Shown piece by piece: positions 26,280-38,455 of a stretch of 64,000 bases of DNA (position 1 is the stretch's first letter; each line of letters begins with the position of its first letter). A program made the translations under genes and the position numbers. The DNA is taken from the NCBI GenBank assembly GCA_033961575.1, contig CM066728.1, positions 31,124,352-31,188,351 of the forward strand, in the 5' to 3' direction. Source of the stretch: Aselliscus stoliczkanus (Eukaryota; Chordata; Mammalia; Chiroptera; Hipposideridae). The notes under the pieces were generated by a model, which worked only from the letters and a program-made list of their open reading frames with translations, was not told where the DNA came from and made no database searches.

Positions 26280-26680
26280 AATATTGTGCTTTCCAATACA
26301 ACCCGCCTCGTCTTTTAAACTGTACTGAATCTGTCTAATCACAAAAGGAGCACATTTTCGTTTGTCTTCCGAGGAGCATTCACATTTTTAACATGTATCA
26401 CTGCTGACCACACAGAAAAAGAATTCATTTTAGAATTAATGAATTGGCTTATGTACAATTACAATTATTTACTGTTTACAATTTCTTGCCGAGACCATTC
26501 CACTCCTTAATCATCTGTGGGAAGTTGCAGTCAGCGGAGTTCCCATTTAGGACAATGAGCATTTCTGATTCCTCCAGCACTGAGGTACCTTTACTGCTAC
26601 CACTGAGAAAGTAAATATAGCTCTGTTGGGGTTTGATGCAGCCTGTAAATAACTGCCCGTTCTCCTACCTGCCTATATTC
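26280..26680. other. Possible conserved noncoding block
   Basis: Non-repetitive and of balanced complexity, with several AT-rich motifs of homeodomain type ('ttagaattaatgaattgg') and no coding frame. Such blocks are often enhancers in gene deserts. This is a judgement from texture only; a cross-species alignment would decide. Confidence 0.3.
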
Positions 26681-27130
26681 AGACCCAGTAGAGACGGCCA
26701 TGAGAGTCAGAGAGGTGAACATTTTCAAATCACCTTCATTCTCAATTAAAATGATAGATCAGTTCCTGTGGTATAGGTAAACTAGGCGAGTGGGATTCCG
26801 CTTTGAATTAGAGTAACTCATGCATCCCAGCCCAGGCCCTCCTCTGCACCAGCAGGACCTTCACGATTAGAACCTTCAGCATGGAGGCTCAGGGAAGAAT
26901 GTGTGCATCCTGACACCAGCTGGTTTCCAGAGAAAAAAGAGAAAGAGAGGCTGAACTGAGTAGCTCAACTTCTCCCAAAGTCTTCAGTCAGATAAATAAT
27001 TTCTTCTGAGACATGTATCAGTGACTCAAATGTCAACTATGTTACTTTCCCCAAGCCTCTGTCCGAAGGAAAAATAAAGCTAAGCAAAGGGACCACTTCT
27101 ACCCCAATGCAAACACCTAATTTGCTAGTG

Positions 27131-27152
27131 AAAAAAAAAAAAAAAAAAAAAA
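27131..27152. repeat. Poly(A) tract, 22 nt
   Basis: Uninterrupted run of 22 A. No SINE or processed pseudogene body is recognisable immediately upstream, so it is listed as a simple repeat. Confidence 0.85.
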
Positions 27153-27383
27153 GTGTCCTAAGTGAAAACTCAACAGTCTGAAATAATTTGTCCTGGTAAG
27201 TTTTTAACACTAAGAAGTGATTTAAATACTCGAGAAATGTAGCTTTTTAATAGCTAATATTAGGCCATATTGCCACTATCACAGATCTTTGATATTAGGC
27301 TTATCTATATGGTAATAGAAAAACTGGTATAGGATTTTTAAATTTTTATGCTCTTGATATAACTTTACTTTGAACTAAAAAGC

Positions 27384-27384
<1 letters not shown>

Positions 27385-27422
<38 letters not shown>
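27385..27422. repeat. (AC)n microsatellite, about 19 units
   Basis: Pure dinucleotide run, expected to be length-polymorphic. No associated gene. Confidence 0.95.
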
Positions 27423-27429
<7 letters not shown>

Positions 27430-27995
27430 CACTAAGTATCAGGGTGCTCAGTCCATTTTATATGGATGGATGTTTAAAACAAAACAAAAAACTTCCCAAA
27501 TATCCCACCCAGTACAGTATGGCAAACTTGCTTTGTTTACATAGAGCTTATCTTGTCCCTAGAATGTCCCCTGTGCCACCTCCTTATGTGCATAGACCAT
27601 GGAGCCTTTTTTCAGCTCTGCAAATGTTTTTATGCCTAACTTTTCATTTGATAAAAAAATGAAAGTTTAGATGAATTATATTTAATGCTAAATGCAGAAT
27701 AAAAATGCTTCAGAATTTAAGTACCCTTCTTGTCTTTGATTTCCAAATGCTGTGCTATAGCCAAAGACTGTGCAAATAAAGAAAACATGACATAAAGAAG
27801 AACAAAGTTTATGAGTCTCAACTGTTCTCACATCGACACAAAACAAATAACAGACTAGAGCAGAACTGTACTGCCACACTCCTTCAGATGTGCCACATTC
27901 AAAGTTGTCTTGTGTCAGTTAGATGGATTGGTTAAGTTGATCAGAATGGGCAATTAGCTCTTCCCTGTTACCCCATTAGACTATGTGCAGTTGGG
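27423..27995. other. Single-copy DNA, no gene supported
   Basis: Two 60-70-codon frames on opposite strands lack any known motif and are treated as chance. Confidence 0.35.
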
Positions 27996-28345
27996 AAATA
28001 ATCACTGAACACTTCATGGTCAGGTGCTGGATACAAAGATAAACAACACAAGAAACTAAAGGTGTTTACAGATTAGCAAAGAAGGTAAGTTTGTACAAAG
28101 TTATCTCCAAATATTGGTCATAAAAGAAACAAGCATATTGCAGTGTTTGTTGTTGTTGTTGTTAAGTGTAAAGATGAGAAGTTTCTTTAAAAAGGAATTA
28201 TAATACATGGGATCAGGGACATCATGGAAAACAATCCTGGACCAAGTAGATGTTAACTCTATTTTGAAGGAGGAGGGAGATTTGGATCAACAGGAAGAAG
28301 CCGTATGGTAATCCTGGTGAGAGTGTAGTGAACTCCATAAACTAA
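27996..28345 (-). repeat. L2-like fragment (antisense) with (GTT)n
   Basis: 'tcactgaacacttcatggtc', 'aggtgctggatacaaagata' and 'acaggaagaagccgtatgg' follow the antisense order of an L2 3' region (ggcactg...gctggagatacaaagatgaa...). A short (GTT)n tract lies at about 28,148-28,163. Diverged. Confidence 0.5.
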
Positions 28346-28940
28346 AGAATGAGACAGAGGTGAGCCCTATGTCTTAGCCTGGCTTCCTCAGAAATCAAAG
28401 CCTGAGATGGAGGACTCATGTCTTATTATTATATTAGAGCATACAACCTTAGGAAATAGGAGTAAGGGATTAAGCAGGGATGTGGGAAGGGCCAATATGA
28501 GGATACATTTTATAACTGCTGCTGCTAAATACATCCTTGGTAACTCTTCCGCATAAGCTCTACTTTATTTCAAAACCAGCTGTCAGTGGATGAAGAAAAG
28601 GGGAGTGGAGAGTGGGAAATTTTTCATAACGGCTTCCAACTCCCATTGGTCCAGAGTCCTTTCCATATGACATTAACTCCTCCACACTCATAGGTTGGAT
28701 CCATGTGAGTGCAGACAACCCACAGGCTCCTACTGTAGCATCAACAATAAAGGCACATGGCAATTGTCTTCAATATTAAATTCCATTTCAGGAAGCTTAC
28801 TGTATTGAAATGAGCAAGTAAATTGGAGATGGGGTTGGAAGAATGAGACTAGAAACAGGAATGTATGCTGTCATGCCTTTATTCAGCTGAGAGGTTACAT
28901 GGACCCAGACCAGGGCTTGACAATGGAATTGTCAAAGGTA
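28346..28940. other. Single-copy DNA, no gene supported
   Basis: No repeat named, no conserved frame. Confidence 0.35.
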
Positions 28941-28949
28941 CTGGGCCAA

Positions 28950-29090
28950 GAGGAAGGGGATCTGGATTCTAGTCCATATTCAACCCCAACTCACCTTCTG
29001 AAGCAGACACATGAAATCACTTCTCTGGGTCTCAGCTTTCCTGACTGTAAAATGAGATCATTGCACATGCTTTGCTTGCCTCATGAAGGT
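28950..29090 (+). repeat. MIR-like fragment (sense)
   Basis: 'gatctggattctagtcca', 'catgaaatcacttctctggg', 'tctcagctttcctgactgt' and 'aaaatgagatcattgcac' follow the MIR order (tggattctag...cctctctgggcctcagtttcc...taaaatgag). Diverged and partial. Confidence 0.5.
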
Positions 29091-32000
29091 AAATACTCAA
29101 AAGACAATGTGTTGGAAAATGTGAGATGTCATTATTACCAGAAGGTATGAACAAAGGAAGTAGAACTGTTTTTTGCTGTTACTTCATGTAGATTTAGAGA
29201 GATTAAAAGGCAAACACCAGAAAGAATTCTTATGTCCATATTCTCAGCTTCATGTAAATAGAGTCCACTTAATGAAATAAAATGAATGCAGGAGAGGCAA
29301 TTACCTAGATGATTAGAAACTCCAGCAACTAAAACAATGTACAATGAAACAAACAACCAAATTCCTGTCCTGAAGAAAGAATATTACTATCAATTGACCT
29401 CGCCAGATTGCTTACAATAAACAAATGCCCTAAATTCTAAGCTCTCAATCACAATTTGCTTTGTAATCACAAAATGTCTTAATCTATAACTGCAAAAGTG
29501 TAATAACTATTGCTTTGTCTACATGAGCAAAATTAAATTTTTAAAAATGAGATAATTATTTAGATAATGAAATTCTTAAAACCCCGTCAGACCCATTCAT
29601 CTTAACTTTAGGCAAAAATATGGTCCTTTGCCTAAATTATCAAGATAATGACTTCATTGTGCACTTAACAAGCGAGCATAGATCTCCCTATATTTATCTC
29701 TACTAGCTATATCGAATCACTAGGGCCATTCTGTCACAGCTTTGTCTTAAGCTGCCTCTACTATCTTCTCTTCAAATCCTACTTTCAGCCCTCCTCACTT
29801 CTAGGCACCTGAAAGAGCCCACACTGTGAATGGCATTTCCAAATAATCAGTAATAGCAGCAGCCTTTTTCTCTGATTTTAGCATCTAGTAGACATAAGGC
29901 TTCGTCTCTGTGAGGAACATGATACAAAGCCTTTAACAGGGGGACTTATAATAATTGAGACATTCTGAGTTATTGCTTGTTGTTGAATGTAGTCATTTTT
30001 GTTGTAGTTATGGTTCTGGTTCTTCACCTAATTGGTTGCCATCTTGGTCAAGTAACAACTTGTCTGAGCCACAGTTTTAGCAACTGTTAATAAACACATT
30101 AGACTGGACATTCTCTAAGATATTTTTGAGCCCTGATATTCAACAGTGATTCAGTTAGCAATATGAAATGGCTTTCCCATAAATATGATCTGTTTTGATC
30201 ATCAAGTTTAGTCAAACCTGACATTATCAAGTATAATAGGAACAGCAACCACAACTAAAGCTGCCCAAGGTAAACTGGTCAAAACTCATTGGAGTTGATT
30301 ATTTAATTCATATATGCCTGAGTCTGGTACTCTCTATTGTAGAAACAATGTTTGTGTAAAAAAGAGAACAGCTGATATTACAAAAGCCAAATGTGGAAAA
30401 TATATGCCTTGTACCCATTCCTCAGTGCAAAATAGTCTCTGATACCTGCAGGGATATACAACCTTGGCTTCTTCCCTGTAAATAATTCCATTTCTACAAG
30501 TCTTTCTTACCTTCTCATACTTTCAAAGTCAACCATGTGATTTTCGTATTGAGCTGGGCCTCCATTTTTAATGCTTACCAAAGTCCAATCTTTATCAGAG
30601 TTTCCAGTTCTCTTTGCCTCATTTTATATTTAACCACTAACCTTATCTAACTAAACTTCTTTGGATTCTTTATTGTTATAAATTTAAGACTTTCAATTTA
30701 ATCTTTACTAATCATTCCTAATCTTTAAAAACAAACAAACAAACAAACAAAAACCTAACTATCTATTTTACCTTGCTTCAGAAATAATTTCGGACATCTC
30801 ATTAAGAAACACACAGATTAGAAAAATGAAATATATTTTCAGTTGGGAAGAAAATTGAGGCAATGAAAAACTAAAGATAATAAATAAGAAAGTGCCAGGA
30901 GATAAGTTTACAACATTTATGCCATAAAATCCTATGCACATAGTAAAGAGAAATCTCAAATTTGTCATTCCCTTTCTACCAGTCAGCAGGAAGAGGAAAA
31001 CATGAATTGTTGTGTAATTTACTATGTTCATAAAATGATGATGTACCAAATGCTCTAGAGAAGCACAGAGAAATCTTTTTCCCAGATCCTTATGAGAAGG
31101 ATACTCTGTCATAACAGTAAGCCAGAAACTTAATCTTTACAGTATATACATTGCAGAGCTCCATGGTATTGTTTCTGATGACATTTCTTCAATATCAACA
31201 GACATCAAGTCAAAGAGGCAATATAATAAAATTGATAGCATAGTGATGTTGATAACATGTGGTGATCTGGTTACTCCAATGATAGATTTTATATATATTA
31301 TTGAGAAAACTGTATCTCTCAGCCAAGTTTTTAATGGCCATTGTGTGGCAGTGCAGTGAAGATGATATGCTCAAATGTGCACCTGAAGTTCAGGGTGACA
31401 GTTAAGTGACCAGTCAAATGTTTTATCAACATGCAAAGCCAGGAGTAGAACTGTCATTTTTCTATGAAAATGGAGTTGATTAACAGGTGTGTTACAAGGA
31501 AGTGCCTACACAGAAGACCAAGCCACACATACTTTGAGGGGACATATAAAAGACCCCACTGGCAAGGCAAAAGGTTCCTTCTGAAAAAGTTGCTACCACC
31601 ATACACTGACAACAGGGCAGGTGAGAACCCCAAATTCTGCTCCACAAACCAGAACTGTAATTTACAGCAGTTAAATCTTTAAAGCAACTAAAACCAAACC
31701 ATCTGTCTTGCCCATTAAATAATAATTCAAATGTTTATAAAGCACTCATTTTAAGTCTACAGTTTTGAGCTATAAAGCTACCTGATATGTCCTGAAGATA
31801 AAATTATTGCAAGTTAGGTTCCTATCCATTAACTGGTTGAGATGACCTGTCATTGAGCAGGCATTATCATTTATGCACCAGTTTGAAACTAGAGGTCTGT
31901 TGAAACAAACATGACACCTTAGTTTTAGAAGAGTTGCTACGTGATCCTTTCTACTATGGAGACAATTTCTACCCTGGTATTAGAACTTTGTCATCTGCTT

Positions 32001-32204
32001 AGAAGAAAATGCTTAGCTTCTAGTATTTTAGAGTATGTGTGTGGATTGGAGGGGCAAAATCTTTTTATAAGTATACAGCTGTTTATACTTGAATTGTCTG
32101 GCAACCCCTCAAACCTTATTAATTCCCTTTTTAATCTCCATAGTCCCCCTACTAAAACAATTTGGCACATAGTAAATTGTCAACAAATACTTATTGAATA
32201 ACTA
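29091..32204. other. Single-copy DNA, no gene supported
   Basis: About 3.1 kb. A minus-strand frame of 114 codons (30,768-31,112) has a hydrophobic stretch but matches no family I know and has no splice context. An (AAAC)n-type run lies at 30,729-30,752. Confidence 0.35.
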
Positions 32205-32785
32205 TGAGGTATGATCAAACAATATGGTGCTGTTCAATTTTAAAAAAAAATTATTACAGTAAAAGACACATTGCCATTAATACCTCTCAAAATACTCCTC
32301 CTTGCTTGGAACACACTTATCCCATCCTTCTTGCCACTTTCTGAAGCAGCTCTGGAAGTCCTCTTTAGTGAGTGTCTTTAGTTGTGCTGTTGTGGCTGCC
32401 TTGATGTCCTGAATTGATTCAAAATGTTTACCTTACATGGTCATTTAGACTTTGGGGAAGAACCAGAATTCTCATGGTGCCAGGTCAAGGTCACTGCAGC
32501 ATCACCATAAACTAATTTTAACATTTTGTATGTTTCTTTAGCACTTTTTTGCAGTTTGAAACAAAATTTCTTGAGTTGTTTGTGATCCATGATTTACAAC
32601 ACACTTTAAAACACACCTTCTCTTGACCTTAGCTCACACCCAACTGACTGCACTGAACAAGCTGAAACTTGTCACACACTGTTACTAAGGTACAATGCCC
32701 CATTTCCCATATTGAAGATTCCTGCCTTTCCTCTGGATGGCACTTGGCAGCAGCAGCATTCACTGTATTTGTTGATCATACCTTG
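32205..32785 (-). mobile_element. Internally deleted mariner transposon
   Basis: Flanked by the TA dinucleotide expected for mariner insertion (32,203-32,204 and 32,786-32,787). The terminal inverted repeats read tgaggtatgatcaaacaata on the left and caaggtatgatcaacaaata on the right when complemented. On the minus strand the two ends of a mariner transposase gene survive (see the separate entry), while the middle with the catalytic aspartates is gone. An intact mariner is about 1.3 kb, so more than half is missing. It cannot have moved itself in this form. It is either a deletion derivative mobilised by full-length relatives or a copy that decayed in place. Confidence 0.85.
32277..32590 (-). 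pseudogene. Mariner transposase remnant, N- and C-terminal ends only
   Basis: Reading the minus strand from 32,590 gives an N-terminal segment that includes KFCFKLQKSAKETYKMLK and YGDAA, the helix-turn-helix end of mariner transposases. Around 32,500 it passes directly into C-terminal sequence (DLAP then, after a stop, FFPKV). The last 45 codons (32,414 down to the stop at 32,277-32,279) are open: IQDIKAATTAQLKTL, then EDFQSCFRKWQEGWDKC and EEYFERY, the typical mariner ending. The catalytic DD34D core between the two parts is absent, and stops and a frame change occur in between. It therefore encodes no transposase. Confidence 0.82.
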
Positions 32786-32899
32786 TATACATCTCCAAAT
32801 AAGACATTCATAATTTACTCCACTTAAAATCATAATTATATATCAATGCATGCCTTTCTAGATTAGTGGTACAATTTTAAAAATCCCATGACACAAATG

Positions 32900-33032
32900 T
32901 ATAGTCCTTGGCTCACACTTAGAAATTATGACTGATTCACTTTGCAGTGAGGTTCCAATATCTGCCTTTTAACAATAAGCCAGGTAATTGGGATATAAGA
33001 GATCAAGAACTTAAGTGTTGAAAAATGCTGTA
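32900..33032 (+). mobile_element. hAT-Charlie fragment, MER5A-like
   Basis: 'agaaattatgactgattcac', 'ttccaatatctgccttttaac' and 'aagccaggtaattgggat' follow the order I recall for the right half of MER5A (ctgaatcagaaactctgg...caatctgtgttttaacaagccctccaggtgattctg). Diverged, ends unclear. Confidence 0.45.
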
Positions 33033-33748
33033 GTAGATGTTAATGTAGGTTCTGTGTGATCATCATCAGCCCAAGGTCTTAGTATATACCCAGTTTCTAT
33101 TCATGTTCAAAGGACAATGGAGGGTAATGAAAGTTGTAAACCATCACATTAATGCTATCAATTACTCCTCAAATTGGAAAAGTACATAACAGAGGTCAAT
33201 AATGGAATAGCAGTGTCAAAAATCTAAGCTTCTTTTGTAAAAACCTGCCTGAAAAAAATTAGACATAATTTATCAAGTGAAGCATGTTGGAAGGCATAAA
33301 TGTTAAAAGGCTATAATTTGGGATGAATAAATGGCATACCCATTTAAAAAGGAAGCTTAGCTACATTCTGGATTTATAAGCAAGTATTATGATAACCCAA
33401 CAAAAAGGCTGCCTGGGATCCACAAATTTCAGGGCATGAGCAGACCTTTCAGCCAAATGCAAATGTCTTGCATAGATTTATTGTTCCCAAGATTTTTGTT
33501 TTGTTTTGTTTTGCTTCTTAATTTAATTTTCAAATAGCCCCTGGGGTTATCTAATGGTTCTAATGTAAACACTGTTACGGCAGAAACTGGGATTCCTTTA
33601 CTTTTAGGGGCCTGATACAAAGATCTGGCAATGCAATTAATTATAGCTAGCTATTTATAAGAAGGGAATGAGTGTCTCTGGAAAGGCAAGTAGGATGCAT
33701 TGAGCTTGCCTGTGTAGGAATTATGTAAACTCTTTGTCTGGTGACATC

Positions 33749-34130
33749 ACTTATTCATTCACATACTTGTTGAGCTTCTATTAAATGTCACAAACCCAGA
33801 TAGGTGCTTGGATTACAAAGATAAATTAACTCAAGAGTCGACTTTCAAAAGCTCACATTCTGTGACTCTGCCAGTTATAATAATAACACAGTAATATAAG
33901 AACACATAAGGACTTGTGAGAATATCTCTCCAAGAGGGCATGTGTCTCAGTCTCAACAAAAGGAAGAAAATGTCATAAAATATCTCTAGAACAGGTGACA
34001 TTTAAATCAATTCTTACAGGGAGACTAGAAGTTAGGGAGGGGTGGAGGAAGGTAACATGAGGCATTCCAGATAGGGAACAGATGAACAGAGGAACAGCAT
34101 GGTAGATTCATGGTACTATATCAGTCCTCT
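33749..34130 (-). repeat. L2 fragment (antisense)
   Basis: 'ttattcattcacatacttgt', 'tgagcttctattaaatgtca', 'gtgcttggattacaaagata', then 'ggtgacatttaaatcaattc', 'gaggcattccagatagggaa' and 'gaggaacagcatgg' keep the order of an antisense L2 3' end over about 380 bp. Confidence 0.6.
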
Positions 34131-35719
34131 GTTATTGGAATACAGCATGGGAGTGACTGAGTGATAAGACATGTGTCTGGAAGTCATGAAAGGGCCAGAG
34201 CATACTATATTTTATCTTATAAACCTTTAAAGTGTTGGAGTAAGACAATGGGATTCTCAATGGAATAGGGAAGCATTGCAAGGGCAATATATTGGGAATC
34301 AAGACTACTTTAATTAGGAAAGTTTGACTTATCACGGATATTCCTTCATTAAGGGATGTTGACTCCCAAGAGAAGGAGATAAATAAACCAATAGGTTTGA
34401 TTGCTAAAATGTGCAATCATATCCAAATAACTTTGATCCTTAGCGAAATACGACAGAATCCTAAAGAGTGATGATCACTCTTGGTTATTTCTCATTTCTA
34501 GTCCTTCCTATTAAGATAAATAAATATGTAGCTAAAATAAATGGTGATTGGTCACATTTTTTTGTTAGGATTTCCCAGATTGAGGAGAAAAATGTCAGCC
34601 ATCTATCTTAGAATAACATTTTTTACAGAATGATGGGGTCAAACCCACGAAAAAAGAAATGTTTTCAGAGTCATTGGGAGAATTTTAGTAGTTTGAAATG
34701 TTCTAGCAACAATATTTCAGTATTATATGACCTTCCAGCCTCTGCCATCCTGTGTCTCTGTGCCTGTGAACTTTAGGAACATCTTGTGATCTGACTGCAC
34801 TCATTTCACTTTTTTTCATTTCTATTCAAAGCAGAACTGAAAACATCTTAAATTGAAGAATATCTTTTTATAGAACCATTCATTTTTAAAGGAAATTAGG
34901 TGGAGACAACCCACAATTAGAGAAGCAGTAGGTATTCATTAAAGGGCATTTGTCCTCCAGATTTATCTTTCACTCATGAATGACCTCATCATAGAAAGAA
35001 ATTAGCATAATTTATATCAATAATTTGTTTCTGTGATGTGTGAAGAAAATAATATCCCACAATAAATTAAAGATGCCTTTATGACTGCATTTTATCAGTT
35101 TATTTACCCTTATATGTTTAGAATTACAAAGTCATATTAATAGACATGAGAATGTCCCACAGACAGAAGCTCTGGTAGTTTATAATCCAATAGGACAAGG
35201 ACTGTCTTATCTGAGTGAGTGGAATTTGACTTGTTAACTGTAATACTTTCCTAATTGCTGACAGGCCACTAATTCTCCAGTTTCCCAAGCCTGAGGTCAC
35301 CTAACTGGCATAGCTACCTTTTGTATAAACTGGTCAATTACTTTGCCAAAAAGGGTCATTTGATTTGTCTTTTAAAGTGACCTTTTGACTTGTAATCATC
35401 CACATTCTCTTCATGCTGTATTTCATTTTATTTTACTGGAGAGCACGTTAGAATGTTTGTCATGAAAAGAGCTATATAAATATGAATGCATTGATAGTGT
35501 TATGGCTTTTCAAACCTATATTTCATTTCATGGATTTTAAGACCTACAAAAATTTACTGACTGCACAGAAAATATAGGTCTAATGGACATACTGAAATAC
35601 CCCAAATGCGATAAAATATATGAATTATTAATCCCATGAAAGTCAGTACGATCCTATTTAAATGCCAAATTTTCCGAAACAATCTTGGATAATATATATA
35701 TTTACCACATTTTTACCAC
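34131..35719. other. Single-copy DNA, no gene supported
   Basis: No named repeat or conserved frame. Confidence 0.35.
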
Positions 35720-35765
35720 AGATAAAATTTGGGATGCCACGTAGATAAAATTTGGGATGCCACGT
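35720..35765. repeat. 23-bp tandem duplication
   Basis: Two identical adjacent 23-bp units (35,720-35,742 and 35,743-35,765), each with 'aaaatttgggatgccacgt'. Identity shows that it is recent. Confidence 0.9.
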
Positions 35766-36034
35766 AAATAAAATGAGTACTCTAATTTTTGAGGTTTAAA
35801 GTTAATTTGGAGATACATATAAAATAAACAAAGCATAAATTAGAACCTATTTACAGTGATAAAAGCACTCTAATTTAAAGCTCTGTGGTCATGTCGCAAC
35901 TCCTCTGGCTGTGCTTTCTTACTCTGACCTCTACGTGGGGCAATGAGCCTGAAAGTCACCAGGCTAACAATGGCTTTATGCCTATAAGGCACCTCCAAAA
36001 TAAAAGTTTTAGATTAAAAAAAAATCAAGTCACA

Positions 36035-36176
36035 GGGCCAGTCAAGTGGCTCAGTTGGCTAAGAGCTCTCTCAAGAGTGCGAGCTGAGCTCTGAGCAACA
36101 GCAGTTTGATGCCCAGCCCGAGCTGAGCTGCCGCTGAGCTGCCAACAGGTGGCAGGATGGCTCAGCTAAAAAAAAA
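36035..36176 (+). mobile_element. tRNA-derived SINE, family II
   Basis: Begins 'gggccagtcaagtggctcag', A-box-like 'tggctcagttggctaagag', B-box-like 'gcagtttgatgccc', then 'gagctgagctgccgctgagc', 'gccaacaggtggcaggatgg' and an A tail. It is flanked by the 15-bp duplication aaaaatcaagtcaca at 36,020-36,034 and 36,177-36,191. The 5' TSD lies in an A-rich stretch, as is usual for L1-driven insertion. A second copy is at 63,145-63,290. Confidence 0.9.
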
Positions 36177-36191
36177 AAAAATCAAGTCACA

Positions 36192-36940
36192 TTTAAGGAG
36201 TATTCAATATAGCCTAAAGAGAATGAAAAGAGTTCACCCAGTGATACTCTTTACTTGTTGTATCACAGAAGAAAGTTTAAGGAAAGGGAGATTCTGTATA
36301 GTATAAGTGTTGTATATAAGTATAGAATTTGCTGTATTTAATTGCATAAATCTGTATAAAATTGACAATTTAATCAGTGACTTATCATCATGTAGCTAAT
36401 GAGAGGGCAAAATGCATAGGAAAAAGAAAATAGATAAATTAGCTATTTCTTCTTCTAGCAGTGTTTGCTAAGAACTGACAGGAGGGACTGCATTGCACCA
36501 GACACTGTAAGGAGCACAAAATGAGAATACGGAGCTCCTACTCTTAGTGACCTTGAAATATTGTTCAGTGAGAAAATCAAATGTGAACATATACACCTAG
36601 AGATTAGAAACAATCTCCGAGTTAGGAGTAGAAACTGCATTGGCAAAGGTGAGTCATACAGGTTGCCTGGTATAGGGATTTGCTAACTTTGGTTTTGAAG
36701 GAAATGATATTAATGCATTAATGAAGAAAAAGCTGGGCATAACACTCAGCAGGAAAATGCAGCATGAGGAAAGCCAGAATATTAAGAAATGAGAAATATT
36801 TGAGATGGCTGAAAGCACCAGTTCCATTTACATGAAGGTTTGAATAAGGCTTTTGTTTTTGCCTCAAATGGATGGAATACACATTAGTCTTAAATTAACA
36901 GAATGCCAATATTTCAAAAACAGTGCCATCCCCATCATTT
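36192..36940. other. Single-copy DNA, no gene supported
   Basis: No conserved frame or named repeat. Confidence 0.35.
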
Positions 36941-36944
36941 CCAT

Positions 36945-37140
36945 ATCATAACAGTTTTTATAGAACACTAATCATAGGCAAACTTCTGTGCTAATTAATG
37001 TATATATTCCAATGTAAGGATCACATCGATTCTATGAAGTATGTATTCTCTCTTCCTTTAACAGATAAAGGATGAGTTTTCCAGAAATTATAAATGTTCA
37101 ATTGTGTAGCAAACAGATAGGCTAGAGGTAAGGAAACGTC
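36945..37140 (-). repeat. MIR fragment (antisense)
   Basis: 'agaacactaatcataggcaa', 'gatcacatcgattctatgaa', 'gtatgtattctctcttcctt', 'taacagataaaggatgagtt' and 'gcaaacagataggctagagg' follow the antisense MIR order. Diverged. Confidence 0.5.
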
Positions 37141-37589
37141 ATCTAAATTTTTCAAAAGCTTTTTTCAAAGTATGTATCTTTGGGCACATCACTTAAATTC
37201 TTAACTTCAGATTTCTGCTTTAATTATTTAAGGAATTATTTAAGTTTCATTGTCTGCCTTCTTCATTGCTTCTTTCATTCCTCTCCAAAAAAAAAAAACA
37301 CAAAACAAAACACAAATAAATAAATAGAGCAGAGAGATGATGGACTTCTCTCTTGAACCAAATCCTTAGACATGGGTCAATGTTTCCGTAAAAGACAACA
37401 CAGTAAATGGAAAAAGAGCACTTAGAATAGAATATGCAAAGCTAAACTAGAACAAATCTTCCATGTAATTCATTGTCTAAATTCCTTTTCTGATTAGGGA
37501 AGCAAAATCACTTGGTACTACTTCACTGAGAACTGACTGATAGAACTAGCCAGCACAGACTGAAGATAGAAAACAGTGAAGTGATAAAT

Positions 37590-38260
37590 ATTGAATTGGA
37601 GGACAAAAACTTATAAGATGATATAGCTGTCTACCTAGTAATCTCAAGAATCAACTGAAAAATGTTAGAAAGAATAATAGAAGTCATTAAAATGTAACCA
37701 TATTCACATATAAAAATGAACCATGTAAGTGCTATAATAGAAGAGAATATTCCATTTTCAATGGCACTCACAAATAAAAAACACTACATTGAAATAAAGA
37801 TAACGTGCAAGACATACAGAGAAAACTATAAAATATACTAAATGACATAAAATTATATTTAAGTAAATGGAAAGACATAATGTGTTTTTTCGTGGTTAGG
37901 AAGACTATTAAAGTGTTGATTCACTCCAAACTAATATATACTCAAGTATGAAGTGTGATTAAAATTAAATAACAAAAAGCAAAATTTCATCAAGTTCCTA
38001 TTTGAAAGGAAAGGGGAAATAAATATCTAAAACAATTTTGAGAAAAGACAATTGATGAAAACGGAATAATTCTACTAGATATTAAAATAACTGCAAATAT
38101 TAAAACCTTTGACATATTAATACATTAAATCTGCATTATGTCAACATATTAAAGCACTTTGGAGCTGTAGACATAAAAAGAGGTTGAAGGGACCAAAATA
38201 GAGGCTAAAGTAAATTCTAACAAATATGGGATTTTGATTAATTATAAGGATGGCATTGCA
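37590..38260 (+). mobile_element. Old L1 ORF2 fragment (sense)
   Basis: 'tcaatggcactcacaaataa' and 'ataaagataacgtgcaagac', then 'agagaaaactataaaatata' and 'taaatggaaagacataatgt' correspond to the ORF2 stretch downstream of the reverse transcriptase box. No open frame; old. Confidence 0.6.
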
Positions 38261-38364
38261 AACTAGTGGGGAAGAGTAGGATTAAAGGAATAATTCCACT
38301 GATTAGCATCTGAATAACAGACTGCCTTAAGGAATTGTGTAAATAGAATTTTTTTCTCATTTAT

Positions 38365-38455
38365 GTATTAGTTTTCTGGGCCTGTCATAACAAATATTCA
38401 CAGGCAGGGTGATTTAAATAACAATACTTATTTTCTCATAGTTCTGACACTGAGA
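38365..38455 (-). mobile_element. MaLR-type LTR end (antisense)
   Basis: 'tattagttttctgggcctgt', 'gggtgatttaaataacaat' and 'ttattttctcatagttctga' are the antisense of a MaLR LTR 3' end ('...ttgttatggcagccctaggaaactaata'). It faces a sense copy of a similar LTR end at 38,757-38,922, with an L1 piece between. Confidence 0.6.

Noticed and set aside
30768..31112. 114-codon minus-strand frame with hydrophobic stretch
   Set aside because: Phe/Leu/Ile richness is expected from AT-rich DNA; no family resemblance.
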